The notes: generated by a model not told the origin, from the sequence alone. A stretch of DNA of 64,000 nucleotides from Lates calcarifer (GCF_001640805.2 NC_066851.1:929882-993881); one strand, 5' to 3'. Numbered from the stretch's first letter, positions 14,641-26,839 are shown. Numbers and translations are program-made.

Positions 14641-15533
14641 CCAATCATGGCACTGGGATGCCAGTGACCTCCGCTGCCTCCTGCTGTCAACCACAACACA
14701 TCACAGTACCTAGAGGCCCTGGCACCAGTGCCCTTGACTAACTAATGGTAAATGGTAAACTGTACTTATATAGCGCTTTTCTAGTCTTTTCGACCACTCA
14801 AAGTGCTTTACACTACAGATCACATTCACACACATTCATACAGCACATGTTCTATATATAATGTGCTTTCTAAACACATTCACACACCGATGTGACACAC
14901 ATCGGAGGCAATTTGGTTCAGTATCCAAGGATACTTCGGCATGCAGACTGGAGGAGCCGGGAATCGAACCACCAACCTTCTGATTGGTGGGCGACTGCTC
15001 TAATGTCTCCAACTATAGCAGCTCTCAGTAAGGAGAGCTCATGGCACCAGTTTGCCAGTGGCAACAGCCGTCGCATTCCTCCAATTGCAGCAGCTCACAG
15101 TGGCCAGAACTCGTGGCACTGGGTGGCCAGTGGCAACTGCCATCGCATTCCTCCAACCATAGCAGCTCACAGTAGCTGGAGCTCATGGTACCGGGATGCC
15201 AGCATCAACTGCCGCCTTGTTCCTCCAACCACAGCAGCTCACAGTAGCCGGAGCCATTAACACCGGGATTCCAGTGCTCCCTGCACTTCCAAATGCAACA
15301 GCTTGTGACAGTTGAAGCATCTTGCACAGGGATGCCAGTGCTCCCATCACCTCATTCCTCCAACAGCAGCTCACATTAGCTGGAGCCTTTGGCACCAAGA
15401 TGTCAGCACCAACAGTCACTTCCTTCCTTGAATCACAGCAGCTCACAGTAGATAGAGCCATGGACAATAGAATGCCAGCTCCAAATTTCCATCATAGCAG
15501 CACATTCCTTTTGCATTCCCTTGCAACAGATTT
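14640..15533. repeat. Degenerate 72-bp minisatellite, interrupted by a SINE
   Basis: A 72-bp unit recurs with the landmarks CATGGCACCGGGATGCCAGT, GCATTCCTCCAACCA and GCAGCTCACAGTAG. The phrase around GGCAC..GATGCC recurs at about 14646, 14718, 15040, 15112, 15184, 15256, 15328, (15389) and 15461. Spacing is 72 bp except near the degenerate 15389 copy. The SINE at 14744-15012 sits inside the array. Because 72 is a multiple of 3, the array gives long open frames with a 24-residue period; there is no other sign that it is coding. Confidence 0.85.
14744..15012 (-). mobile_element. tRNA-derived SINE, copy 2
   Basis: Same family as 5645-5868 and 29968-30205. The minus strand starts at the right with a tRNA-like head and has a B-box-like GGTTCGATTCCC (about 14955-14970). 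It passes through the GGCATGCAGACTGGAGGAGC region and finishes at the left with AAAGCGCTATATAAGTAC and a short AAATGGTAA-type end. It splits the 72-bp minisatellite. Confidence 0.8.
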
Positions 15534-15749
15534 TGGTGTCCACCAACTTTGTCTACAGCTTATCCTCCCATGCCTCATGCTACATCCTAATCACAGATGG
15601 TAATTATTTTGACTTTGCACTCCTTCTCATGCCTTCCTTCCACCAACCCTCAGCCGACAGGTTCAAGGACAGCTACCTCCTCCTTAAAGGAAGAACACAA
15701 TCTCATTCCAGTGAGCTGTTTCACAGATTTTGCCATGCTTTTCTCTCTA

Positions 15750-17940
15750 CAAAGATGTCATGGACAAAACTGTTTCCGGTGCTGATGCGAGTGGCAGCCA
15801 TTTCAGCAGCTCCGTGTTTCCCTTGCTCTTTTTTTGCTGTTTTCTCTTTATTTACTCTTTATTTTTGCTCTTTTTCTAATCTGCGTGATACTTTGTGTTA
15901 TGGATATGGATTTTTTCACACCAAGACTCGTTTATTCGTGGGAATTACTTCTTGCTCTGAAAACATGGTCTTGTGCCAGGGTGGTTTCCCATTTACCTGA
16001 CGAGGTGTGGAGACCGTATTGTGGCTGCAAAGCTGGCGCAAAGCTAAAGGCTTAAGCATGTAGTAAAGAAGTGGTGCTTTAAGCCTACAGTAGCTTCTGT
16101 GATTATGGGTAATGTGAACTCACCACCAAATAAGATTGATGAACTGGCTGTGCTGGTGACGCCAATACCTACAGAGAGTGCAGTCTGTTGTGCTTCTCTG
16201 AAACATGGCTCACGACTAGCATCCCAGATGCTAACGTGGCGCTACCTGGTTTCAGCCCAGTCAGAGCAGACAGAGACACAAAAGCCTGCGGGAAGCGGAA
16301 AGGAGGAGGACTCACTATATCTGTAAACACAAGATGGTGTAACCCTGGGCATGTGAACATCAAAATCTCCACCTGCTGCAGGGACATTGAACTCTTGGCT
16401 GTAAGTCTACATCCCCACTACCTGCCCAGAGAGTTTGGACATGCCATTGAGGGAGATGTTTGAGAGCGAACCAGTTGAACGACTTCTTCAACAGGTTTGA
16501 CCACCCCAACTCATTCTCACCTCAAAACACTGCACCCCCCACCCACCCTCTTCTCTCCCTCCACCCACAAGTCGACTCCAGCACAGAGGAGAATGCCCCC
16601 TCTCCCCTCCCCCCACCCACAATCACAGCAGCTCAGGTGTGTGGAGAGCTGAGGAAGCTCTGCCCCAGCAAAGCAGCAGGTCCAGATGGAGTATCCCCAC
16701 AACTGCTGAAGGCCTGCACACTGGGAAACCCTCTACAGAGGATCTTCAACCTGAGCTTGGAATGGGGGAGGGTCCCTTGGCTGTGGAAAACATCCTGTAT
16801 CATCCCAGTCCCAAAGAAATCCCATCCTGGAGAGTTGAATGACTTCAGGCTGGTTGCCCTGACGTCACACGTGATGAAGACCATGGAGCGGCTGCTGCTA
16901 CACCACCTGAGGCCACAGGTCCACCATGCTCTCGACCCTCTGCAGTTCACATACCAGAAGAGGGTGGGAGTAGATGACACCATCATTTACATGTTATATT
17001 GAACCCTCCATCACTTGGACAGAGGCAGTGGTGCTGTGAGAATTACATTCTTGGACTTCTCCAGTGCTTTTATCACGATCCAGCCAGCTCCTCAGAGACA
17101 AGCTGACAGAGATGGGAGTAGACTCACACCTGGGGGCATGGATCAGGGACTACCTGACTGGCAGACCCCAGTTTGTGTGACTGGGTGACCGCAGGTCAGA
17201 CATTGTGGTTAGCAGCACAGGAGTGCCGCAAGGGACCGTGCTCTCTCCAGTCCTGTTCACCCTGTACACATCGGACTTCAAGTACAACTTGGAGTTATGC
17301 CACGTGCAAAAGTTCTCCAGATGACACTGCTATTGTGGGCTGTATCAGGGGTGGACAGAAGGAGGAGTACAGGAAACTGATCCAGGACTTCGTCACATGG
17401 TGCGACTCCAACCACCTGCACCTCAACCCCACCAAGACCAGGGAGATGGTGGTGGACTTCAGGAGGCCCAGGCCTCACCTGGACCTGTGTGCATTAAAGG
17501 TGACTGTGTGGAGTTTGCATAGACATACAAATACCTAGGAGTGCTGCTGGATGATAAACTGGACTGGACTGTGAACACGGATGCTTTGTGCAGCAGAGGA
17601 CAGAGCCATCTGTACTTCTTCAGAAGGATGACGTTCCTTCAACATCTGCAAGAAGCTGCTGCAGATGTTCTATCAGACTGCTGTGGCGAGCACCCTCCTC
17701 TACGCAGTGGTGTGCTGGGGGCGAAGCATCAAGAAGAGGGACGGCTGCTGAGCTATATCCACTGCACAGCATCATCCAGACAGAGGAGCAGCTTCAGTGA
17801 CAGGCTGCTGTCACTTGAAGCAGTGTTTTTATTATTATACCCAGTATTTATTGCATGCCTCCGACCTTTTATCTTAAGTCTGTTGATGCTACTGGAACTG
17901 TGAATTTCTATCTATCTATTTGCTTCAATTATCCCACCCT
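15750..17940 (+). mobile_element. Degenerate CR1/L2-like LINE, nearly full-span but internally deleted
   Basis: It begins with a 5' leader (ATGCGAGTGGCAGCC region, T-rich) and an ORF start near 15834. Endonuclease remnants follow (SETWLTTSIPDANVALPG, then ELLAVSLHPHYLP, about 16188-16440). The copy then jumps, with apparent deletion, to the linker NDFFNRFDHPNSFSP. The reverse transcriptase runs through SKAAGPDGVSP, WKTSCIIPVPK, LVALTSHVMKTMERLLLHHL, FLDFSSAF, GVPQGTVLSP, a diverged active-site region FSDDTA (about 17310) and LHLNPTKTREMVVDF. Several frameshifts and stops break the ORF, so this copy is dead. The 3' end near 17940 is approximate. Confidence 0.85.
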
Positions 17941-17993
17941 ACAACTACATGTCCATCCTCCTCAGCCCTCCATTTTGGAGGAAATGGCTTTTA

Positions 17994-18001
17994 CTTATAC
18001 C
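17994..18001. repeat. 8-bp target-site duplication (left) of hAT element
   Basis: CTTATACC directly precedes the left terminal repeat and is repeated exactly at 19635-19642. An 8-bp duplication is the hallmark of hAT insertion. Confidence 0.9.
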
Positions 18002-19634
18002 TAGTGAAGGGCAAATGAAGCCTTGTGAAGCATTGAGGCTTTCTTTCTTTTTCTACTGAAAATAATTTGAAGCTTCGGGGGTTTGGCTGTTTCATAATTT
18101 GACTGAAGCACTAGCACAAAACATCATTGTTTCAGTCCCAAATGTGTGCACTAACACTCATTTAAAGCTGCATGTTCATAAACAGATTTGAAGTTATACA
18201 CAACCTTTAGCGATGTGGCTTCAGCTTTTTGTATAGCAATAAAAGTAAATATTAGACAAAAATATAAAGCCATGTGTTCATGGCTTGATTTGATCCTTTA
18301 CCCAAAGTTAGAGGAAAAACCAGTGAAGTAAAGTATAATCTGATAGAAGTGTCACTAGTTATACTTGTAAACATGGGCATTGTAAAAAGTGGCAGTGCTT
18401 TGTGCAACATTTATGTTGCAAAATGCCACTTAAATCTGGTGTCAAGCAACATGTCGACCGATAAGGCCATAACCTTTTCCAGCTGACTGAACCTTTCCAT
18501 CAGATTATTTTTTTAATTAGTGCCATGGCACTGGTGCCATGCCATGGAGCATTTGACCGCACTGTCCCGTGATGAAATGATTAAGCATTTTAATGAGGGG
18601 AATAGCCTTGCAACCTCCTACCCTTTTCTCCTCAGACAGCTCTATAGTGACTTGGTTGAATGGCCGCAAGACTGCAAGACTCTTTTGACTCCTCTGCAGT
18701 TAGAGGCCTTATATCGGTGGCAAGGGAGACCAAAGCTCAAGAGACTCCCTGAGCTCATAGAGCCTCTGTAGCGTGGTCAAAGTGCTGTTCCATCTTGTGT
18801 CAACCTCCTGCACCAGCTTCAGCACAGCCATCCCCATACTTGTTTGGACTGCTCTCAGCTTTTCCTTGGCAGTAGTGCTAGATTTGAAGTAACCTACAAT
18901 TTGGTGGGCCTGGGTTTGGATTGCCTCCAACTCTGGGTTTTGTGCTAAAGATTTCTTCTATGTTGAGAACCTGAGCCAAACATACATATTTGCAGTGAGA
19001 CTAACTGCTGAGGCCTTTTTAACCTCAGCAATAGCCTTCTCTCTGGTCTTTTCATAACGTACGTCCACCATGGCCTTCATGGCCTTTCTACCCAGAATGG
19101 CATAGGTAGGGTCGAGGATGCATACAAACTTTCTAAAGCCCTCATCCTCAACCACACAAAATGGCTGGCCATCCTTCACTATCATGTCCACCAAGGCCTC
19201 ATCCAGCTTTTGTTTTCTGGACACAATAAGGGGAATAAATTCCAGAATCATTATCACTACATCGTTGAAACTTATGTTGAGGTTCAAAATATAATAATAG
19301 TGATAATAATACGTACAGTCAGGATATCCAGCGCTGACTTCACTTGCGTTTACTTGCTGGGCATGATTGTCATCATGCATAGCACGCAGGTGCCTCAACA
19401 TGGATGAGGTGTCCTGTGTGCACAGCAAGCATCTCACCTGAATGAAAATATATAGCATTCAAGCTGTAAACCAATGAAATGCTTGGTGAAGCATCAGTGA
19501 TGTGTGAAGCTGCGGACATCATCAGCCACGTGACAGTTGTCGCTTGATACAAGCTCTGACACTTAGAGTCGACACACGATGGTTCATTAGACTGACACAA
19601 CCTTTGGGGCTCTGGTATTGTTTGCCCATCTCTA
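18002..19634 (-). mobile_element. hAT-family DNA transposon with degenerate transposase
   Basis: A 1633-bp element with terminal inverted repeats TAGTGAAGGGCAAA (left) and TAGAGATGGGCAAA (reverse complement of the right end), 12 of 14 matching. It is flanked by an exact 8-bp duplication CTTATACC. The minus strand carries transposase remnants. First is a BED-type zinc finger (RCLLCTQDTSS and HLRAMHDDNH, about 19360-19440). Then come QPFCVVEDEGFRKFV, AIAEVKKASAVSLTANM (about 18970-19170) and LKLVQEVDTRWNSTLTTLQR (about 18760-18830). The subterminal regions hold several GAAGC/GCTTC motifs. The C-terminal dimerisation part is absent and frames are broken, so it is non-autonomous now. Confidence 0.9.
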
Positions 19635-19642
19635 CTTATACC
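19635..19642. repeat. 8-bp target-site duplication (right) of hAT element
   Basis: CTTATACC, identical to 17994-18001. Confidence 0.9.
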
Positions 19643-19739
19643 ACTCTCACTTTGCCTCCAAAGTAGTAGCCTGCCTTCAACAATTTAATTAAGCCAAGCA
19701 ACTGGGGGAACACTTGACATAGAACTCTACTGCTGTAAC

Positions 19740-20510
19740 TTTGATGCCCCTACAGCCCTTACTTGCTCTTTGTGCAGGGGTCCATCTCACCCAGCCTCTT
19801 GGCTCCCATCTCTCTGGACAACTCAAGCTGCACCAAACTTTGTCTTTGGCTCAATCTTCTTGCCAACTGGACTGGGATCTCCTTCTTCTACCACCAACAA
19901 ACTCATCCTCTCGACATTCACTCATACAACGATGCTGCTCCTTCTACCAGTTTTGGGGGTTTCCATGAGAGAGACGATTCACAGAACAGCCCTCTGCAGA
20001 ATCTATACCATAGTAGCAGCCACCATTCTGTGGAGACACAAAAGATCCTGCAAGTTCAATCTCATATACTCAGTCAATCTTGCTATAGTAGACATAGTCA
20101 ACAAAGGACACTCCAACTCTCCATCAATCATGCCACTCATGCACTGCCTAAGTTAGCTCTTGGTCACACACTGATATCTTTGCTCAGCTCACATTCCTGG
20201 TCACTTCAATGCCATTGCTGACTCTCTTTCCCAACTGTCCTTTCCAAAGTCCAGAAGCTTAGTTCTGCACACAGGTTCCCAGCTCCTCCATATTCAGAAC
20301 TGATATTCAACTTGTAAACCTAGAATAGAATCCTCAATCAATAACTCCTTGAACCTCATCATCACCTTTCTCCCTCCACCCTCATACTGAACAGCTTAGA
20401 AAAGTTCCCTTGACTTTCACAAACAATATAATAAAACCTTCCTATCTTTAGTCCTTGTTGTCTCAACTTGTTCCGTCACATATGCCCATCCCTCCCTCCC
20501 ACCCTATTTT
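19740..20510 (+). mobile_element. DIRS-like YR retrotransposon fragment (RT-RNase H end)
   Basis: Reads NWTGISFFYHQQ, PLDIHSYNDAAPSTSFGGF (about 19870-19965), then in shifted frames TILWRHKRSCKFN, NLAIVDIVNKGHSNSPSIM (about 20070-20130), LALGHTLIS and a diverged HIPGHFNAIADSLSQLSF (about 20185-20245). This matches the RT-connection and RNase H block of DIRS-type elements (family order DAAPS.GFGG, then D-N-Q/VNKGRS-SP, then HVPGHHN.IADSLSR). No tyrosine-recombinase ORF or terminal repeat was found. Both ends are truncated. Confidence 0.75.
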
Positions 20511-20514
20511 CTGG

Positions 20515-22795
20515 TTTCCTCCGCATAACGGAAACGTGGATACCAATTAGTGAGTCGAGTGCGTTTTGTGAACTTTTGCCACCTGATTGCACATTTTAAC
20601 TGACCGAGGATGTTGCATCAACAACATTTTATTCCAGCTTCGAGATGAACTTATTTGAGCTTGGCTCTATCCTCCCGGTCTTGTGTGCTGTCACAGACCT
20701 CCCAAGTATAATAAAGATTTTATTATCGACTTTGCGGCTTTGCTGGCAGGAATAATGCCTAAATATGGCCGTGTTTCAATAGATGGGGATTTTAATGGCC
20801 ATGTGTGTTGTCCCTGGAAGCCATTGACCAAAGACTTTTTATATCTGATAGACTCTTTTAATCTTATATAGCTTGTGTCTGGTCCTACACAAGAATGTGG
20901 ACACACCCTTGACCTTGTTTTAACACGTCTCTAACTTAGAAGTTTGTGATGCTGCGTTTTCAGACCATGTGTCTGTTGTATTTGACATGTCCCTCCCTTG
21001 CCATATGGTTAAACTTTGCGCTCCTGCATGGCAGTGTCGTGTTGTTAACTCCTCCACTGCTGCTCAGTTCTCTGCAGCCTTCAACTCAGCAATCAGCCAA
21101 ACCGAGTCAAGGGGCTTCAATTCAGATGTTGAGGCATTATATTTTCACTCAACCTCTAAAATGATGTTAGATTTCGTGGCTCTGCTCAAAACTAGGTTTT
21201 CCAGGCCTGAGCCCCAGGTAAATGACACTACATGTGCTGTCAGGCGTGAGTGCAGGAGAACTGAGTGAAAGTGGAGGAAGGACAAGTTACAGGTGTTCTT
21301 CCAGATGTTGAGGGACAGCTGGCGTTTTTATCAGAGAACTGTGAAAGCCGCTAAAACCAAGCATTTTTCTAATATTATTGCCTCTGTCACAATCCTCATG
21401 TTCTGTTTAAAACTCTCTTCTTAATGCTCCACAATCAACCTGCCTGGAAAACTCGACTGAAGTGTGTGAAAACCTTTAAAACTTTTTTATTAATAAGGTT
21501 GCGAGCATTAGGGCCCTCATTAGTCTTCCTTCTTATGACCCCTCCATCTCTGTCACATGCTCTACTGTTTTTTACTGGTTTGAGCTTGTCTGTGTTGGTC
21601 ATATGAAGCCTGCTGGGTCTCCTAACAATCCAATCCCACCTCGTCTTTTTAAAGAAGTTTTTTCCACCATGTGCTCAATATTATAAATGGCAGCCTAACA
21701 AATGAAATCGTTCCTGTAAGTCTGCATTCAGTGGTGACACCACTGATTAAAAAGCCTGGCTTAGACTCTTCTGTACTTTCAAGTTTTAGGCCAATCTCCA
21801 AATCCCTTTTCTCTCTAAGATTCTGGAGAAAATCGTTTACTGCCAGCTGAAGTCATTTTTAGATGAGCACATCATTTTGGAAAATATTTCAGTCTGGGTT
21901 CAAAACCCATCACAGTACTGAGTCGGCACTGTTGAAAGTTTTTAATGACATTTTGTTAGCCACGGACTCTGGTCACTGTGTGTTTTGGTTCTGTTGGACC
22001 TAACAGCTGCCTTCAATACAGTCAACCATGAGATCCTCCTGTCTCGGCTGGAAAACTTGGTGGGCATTAGGGGTTGTGCTTTAGACTGGTTCAGGTCCTA
22101 CTTAACAGCGAGCAGTATTTGTGTTTGTGTGGGAGCCACTGAGTCTCATGCAGCGCCTCTGACATGCAGGAGTGCGTCAAGGCTCTATGCTTGGCCGTCT
22201 TCTATTCTCCCTGTACTTGCTTCCCCTAGGTTCAGTTCTCAGAAAACATGGCATCGCCTTCCATTTTTGCTGACAATAGCTAGATTTATGTGCCACTAAA
22301 ACAAGATAATGCATACTCTGTGAACCAGCTATTGGTGTGCATTGTGGAAATCAAGGCATGGATGTCAATTAATTTTCTGCACTTAAATGATAAATAGCCC
22401 AAACTGATCTGGGTCCCTTAAGCCAGCATCTGACACAGACAGCAACAAACCTGGGTATAAGACTGGACAGTGATCTCAAATTCGATGCACAGATTAAATC
22501 AGTGGTCAAGTCCATCTTTTTTCAGTTGTGACAATTAGCCAAAATTAAACAATTTCTTTCTCTGCATCACTTTGAGATTTTAATCCATGCTTTTATCACA
22601 ACTTGTTTAGACTACTGCAATGCACTTTATGTTGGGGTTAGCAGAAGTCACAGCTGGTTCAGAACGCTGCTGCTTAACTTTTAACTGGTGCCAAAAAAGG
22701 GGAGCACATTACACCAATTTTAGCATCAATTCATTGGCTCCCAGTTCATTTTCGGATTGATTTTAAATGTCTGAGTTGAAAAATCTGAGTTGTCC
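20515..22795 (+). mobile_element. Degenerate CR1/L2-like LINE, second family
   Basis: Starts at the endonuclease relic ITETWIPISESSAF (about 20528) and continues RPPKYNKDFIIDFAALLAGI, GRVSIDGDFNGHVCCPWKP and an FSDH-like motif. The reverse-transcriptase part reads KPGLDSSVLSSFRPIS, STESALLKVFNDI (about 21915-21960), VLLDLTAAFNTVNHEILL (about 21985-22040), [24 protein letters not shown] (about 22160-22200, fingers-palm), YVPLKQDNAY and TNLGIRLDSDLKFD. The YADD-type active site is altered and many frame breaks are present. It ends where the Gypsy relic begins. Confidence 0.85.
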
Positions 22796-22799
22796 TGTC

Positions 22800-23720
22800 A
22801 ACAGACATACTGTATGCATCCTCTGAGGGAGACCAGGAAGTGCAGAGGAAGCAGAAAGCTTCTACAGATGGGGCTTCAGGGTTGAGGGAGCTAGAGTTAA
22901 AGCCTCACTTGAGGAAATTAGAACTCAAGATTGAGCCAAAGGAAAGAGAGGACCTAAGACAGCATGAGCTAGAATGTGAAAAACTGAGACTTGCACATGA
23001 GAGAGAACTCAGGGAGATAACAGCTCAGGCAGGAAGTAGAATGATTGATGACTCTGTTGCTAGGAGTCCTGAATCTGATGTGGGTAGGAATATTAATTTG
23101 GTCTCTCCTTTCCATGAGAACAATGTTGAAAAGTATTTTTTACATTTTGAGTGGGTGGTGACCACTTTGGACTGGCTAAAGTACAACTGGACCTGGTTGT
23201 TCCATTGTTCTCTGGTCGGTAAAGCTCAGGAGGCGTACTCCTCACTTACTTTGGATCAAAGCATGGACTATGATAAAAGGTAAAGCTACCATTTTCTGTG
23301 CCTATGAGCTTGTACTAGAAGCTTATAGACAGTGTTTTCGTAGCTACTCTAAAGGTGAGAAGCAAACCCATTTGGGATTTATGAGAGAAAAAGAAATCTT
23401 GTGTGATCATTGGTGTGCCTCACAAAAAGTGGAGACAAAAGAGTAGTTGTGCCTCTACAGCCTATTGCTGCATTGGGGGAACCATTTGAGAGGCTTACCG
23501 TAGACTGTGTAAGCCCCCTGCCTAAGTCAAAGTCTGGTCATAAATATATATTGACCATCATGTGTGCCACCAGTCATTATCCTGAGGCAATAACTCTGCA
23601 TTCTCTTAAGGCTAAGTAAATAGTCAGGGAGCTTGTGAAGTTCTGTACTACTTTTGGGTTGCCAAAAATAATTCAGACAGGGGAGTAACTTCATATCTAA
23701 GGTCTTCAATCAGGTGCCAG
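22800..23720 (+). mobile_element. Gypsy-type LTR retrotransposon relic: gag joined to integrase
   Basis: From 22840 the frame reads a charged coiled-coil-like N-terminus (LRELELKPHLRKLELKIEPK) and then the gag block VSPFHENNVEKYFLHFEWVV and HCSLVGKAQEAYSSL (to 23283). It continues in another frame with YELVLEAYRQCF and MREKEILCDHW. Soon after, from 23440, comes an integrase core: GEPFERLTVDCVSPLPKSKS, then GHKYILTIMCATSHYPEA, then KFCTTFGLPKIIQ. Protease, RT and RNase H are missing, so the copy is internally deleted. No LTRs were identified. Confidence 0.75.
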
Positions 23721-23879
23721 AGGGTATGGATGTGAAGCATCAGATTTCCAGTACCCAAGTCAGTGACAGGGTATTGGCATGTCACTGAGGTGTCTGTGGA
23801 TGTAGTTATGGTAAACTTGGGAACACCAGCAGTGGAACCATAGGTATATTGCGACTGCTTGATTCAGTGGTGAAGAACA

Positions 23880-24040
23880 GGTCTTGTGGAGAAGCATGAT
23901 GGGATGGTCTCTGGTTCAAAAGGATCCATTCTTGACCCTGTATTGTTCCCAATGTACATGCCTCCTCTAAGACAGATCTTTAAAAAAAATGTACATGCTG
24001 TGTCTTATATCTATCTAACAGCTCCAGCTGGTGTAGAACA
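23880..24040 (+). mobile_element. LINE reverse-transcriptase scrap
   Basis: Reads SKGSILDPVLFPMYMPPLRQ followed by a diverged IFKKNVHAVSY and YLTAPAG. This is the conserved PQGSILGPLLFSLYMLPLGQ segment preceding the RT active site in teleost LINEs. Only about 150 bp remain. Confidence 0.6.
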
Positions 24041-26015
24041 CTACTTCCCAAATTACTGTAGGAACCATTCTATATATATCTCATTGTACCTTTGTGTTAG
24101 CTACCTTACATGATTTAAAGGGAAATTTACAACTGATAACCAACAGGTTTGTGTGAGAAAGTACAACTGAAGTGTTTGTCTCAACTGAAATTTTTGTAAT
24201 AAGAGTCAAAATCTGGTCTGGTCTCAATAAAAGGTGTGTATAAGCTCTGGAGACAAATAGTGACAGCTGCTGCTAACTGGTAGGGAAGATATAGCTGTCA
24301 GAGTTTTCCATTCCAGAGCAGCTGATCTGTGTTAGTTCGATAAACTCTATGTTCACTCTTAATTAAGTATGTGTGTAGTGAATGAAAAAAGCCATCATAT
24401 ATAGAGCTCCAATACTGTGATTCACCATGGCAGCAAGTAAATAAATAGCTGAGCATCCATTTTAATTCTGTGGAGCTAGAAAGATTAATGTGTGGCAATG
24501 TACTTTTATCTTTAAAAACAAAACAATGGCAGAGGACGAGCCTCAGTTGGAAGAAAGAGTCAATAACATGTTATAATTTCTTCAGCGTAGTCCACTAGAC
24601 CCATAGACTGTAGTTATGACTAGACCACCTTATTTGGCAGACTTGAATTTCCTTAATGCATTCTAATGTGTGCTGGAACTCATCTTTACATATATTTTTT
24701 TGCTGTAACCAGATGGTGACAAAGTCCTGCTGGCAACATAGATCAAACAGACAAGACATAAGTTAACACATCTATGATTGTAACGCCACAGTCTGACCTA
24801 GTAATAAACTGATTTTGGTGATTTGCAGTTGAGAAAGCATGTGGATTAAAATTGCATGGTTCTTCAGTGCTAGACTTAGACTAGAATTTGGTCCTATCAG
24901 TAGTGTACAACAGAAATTGCCAGCCATCTCGTAGCAATTCCGAGCCCCAGTGTCAGTCACCTGTTGGTACTGTAAATACAAGAGAGCAGGGACCTAAAAA
25001 TAAATTATGGTGATGTGAGACAGTTCTCTCTCCACTCACTGAAAATCTACTGTAGGTTAAGGTTAAGGTTAGGGTTAAGGTAAGGGCTAGGGTAGGCAAG
25101 TGGTGGTTTTGGTTAGGATAAGTATCCAGGAAATGAATGATAAATCTAAGTAACGTCCCCAAGAGTCACATTTCAGAATGCAAAGCTCACAGCGTAACAG
25201 CACCTCTTGGTGTATATATCGAACATTTTATTTTGCCAGCATGTCAGCACTTGCATACAACCAATTTAAATGCTTAAACCCGTGGAGCCTAACATTTTTG
25301 CAAATTCATTAAAAAGGAAAAATCACATTGATGTATTTTGTTGAAGCACAGATCTGGGGAAGGCTACAAAAAAATTCTGCTCCATTGAAGGCTCTCAAGC
25401 ACAGAGCACAGTAACCCATATAATTCTTAAATGGCATAAGTTTAGAACAACCAGGAATTGCCCTACAATGTAAAAAAAAATAATATATGGTAAAATGCTG
25501 ATATCTATGTTTGCCAGAACTTCACCATAAAAAATACAGGTGATGTATACAACATTACGGTATGCTGTTTTGGGCAACTGTAAATTTCATTTTTGAGCAC
25601 TGTTGTACCTTACGGTATTACTATGATGTATATGTATATGTATATATGTATGTATATATTGTAAACATGTTAATGGTTATTTTCTTTAGAAATAACAGCT
25701 ATAATATAAACTTGTTTACAATAAACTTTTAAAAAAATACAGATAAATTGTAAACCTATTACAGTTTACAGTCTATATAGTAATTTATTGCAAAGTTGAA
25801 ATTACTGGCAACTATGGTTACTAGAATTTCATTGTAAAAAAATAAGGTACAACACATGACACTATCATTGATAAACTTATGATGAACTTTGAGAAACTGT
25901 GCGCATTTACATATTCTCTGTGAAAAACAGACTAAACTGATCCAATAACTTGTCCAGTATACTCACAAAGCAGTGTTGATGCTTTTTTTGATCTTGAAAA
26001 ACACTGTGTCCATTT
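24041..26015. other. AT-rich intergenic DNA, no gene recognised
   Basis: Contains a short GGTTAAGGTTAGGG-like array at about 25055-25098 (not telomeric in context) and ATGTATATGTATATATGTA-type simple sequence at about 25624-25660. No exon or RNA gene was recognised. Confidence 0.5.
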
Positions 26016-26019
26016 ACAT

Positions 26020-26345
26020 GTAGGTCAAAAGTTTGGACACACCCTCTCATTCAATTATTTTTCTGTGTTTTTATTGCTTTCTACATTGTAGATTAATATT
26101 GAAGACATCAAAACTATGAAAGAACACATGGAATTATGTAGTAAACAAAAAAATATTAAGTCAACCAGAATATGTTTTATATTACAGATTCTTCAAAGCA
26201 GCCACCTTTCTTCAATCAGATTCATGAGGTAGTTACCTGAAATGGTTTTCAGTTAACAGGTGTGCCTTGTCAAGAGTTAATTTGTAGACTTTCTTGTCTT
26301 CTTAATGTGTTTGACACCATAAATTGTGTTATGCAGAGGTAGGGT
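26020..26345 (+). mobile_element. Tc1/mariner terminal fragment
   Basis: Begins with the common teleost Tc1 terminus GTCAAAAGTTTGGACACACC (26027-26046). The usual untranslated left arm follows (TTCTTCAAAGCAGCCACC, CAGGTGTGCCTTGTCAAGAG, and a diverged TTTCTTGTCTTCTTAATG). It stops before the transposase start, and no right end was seen. Confidence 0.75.
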
Positions 26346-26839
26346 TGTGTTGGGCCTCAGCCCTATTCAAAATGGAGGATAAGACCAAATGGCCCCTTTT
26401 GTTCTACAGACAATTGAGAGCCATTGAACCCAGTCTCCCTTGCGTAGCACTGCTTGGCTAAGCATAGGACTTTTCATCTTTTCCAGTAAATGTATTGATT
26501 GAATTCATCGTATCACTTGTGCTCTGTTGTTATGTCTGTTGTCAGGTTACTGGTTAATGTTAGCACGTTCACACATGTAGGTACATCTCACTGTTTTGCA
26601 TGCATCTTGCTGACCTCCCTCTTTTTCTGACACCTTCTTTCTTGGCCTTAGACAAAAGAATGCTTCTTTGTTAACCTCCCCCCACATGACATGCAGTCAG
26701 TCCTAGAAACCATCTTTGATTCCGCCATCCTTTGTTACAGTTTGTTTTAAGCCATGCGACTTAACAATTCTCACTGAACAAACAGTAGCACTATGTTTGC
26801 TTGCTGTCTTTGCTGTAACTCTTATAGCTCAGTTATCTC

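Noticed and set aside
14640..15533. Regularly spaced repeats resembling a CRISPR layout
   Set aside because: Units are contiguous 72-bp tandem copies without unique spacers, in a eukaryotic genome.
15521..16055. Hydrophobic open frames near 15.5-16.0 kb as a membrane protein
   Set aside because: They lie in the T-rich LINE 5' leader; hydrophobicity comes from T-rich codons.
16633..16986. 117-codon minus-strand open frame
   Set aside because: Antisense shadow of the LINE reverse-transcriptase segment.
25055..25098. GGTTAGGG-like array (and CCCTAA-like text at 10590-10640)
   Set aside because: Short, irregular and embedded in ordinary sequence or a known dispersed repeat; not a telomere or interstitial telomeric array of note.
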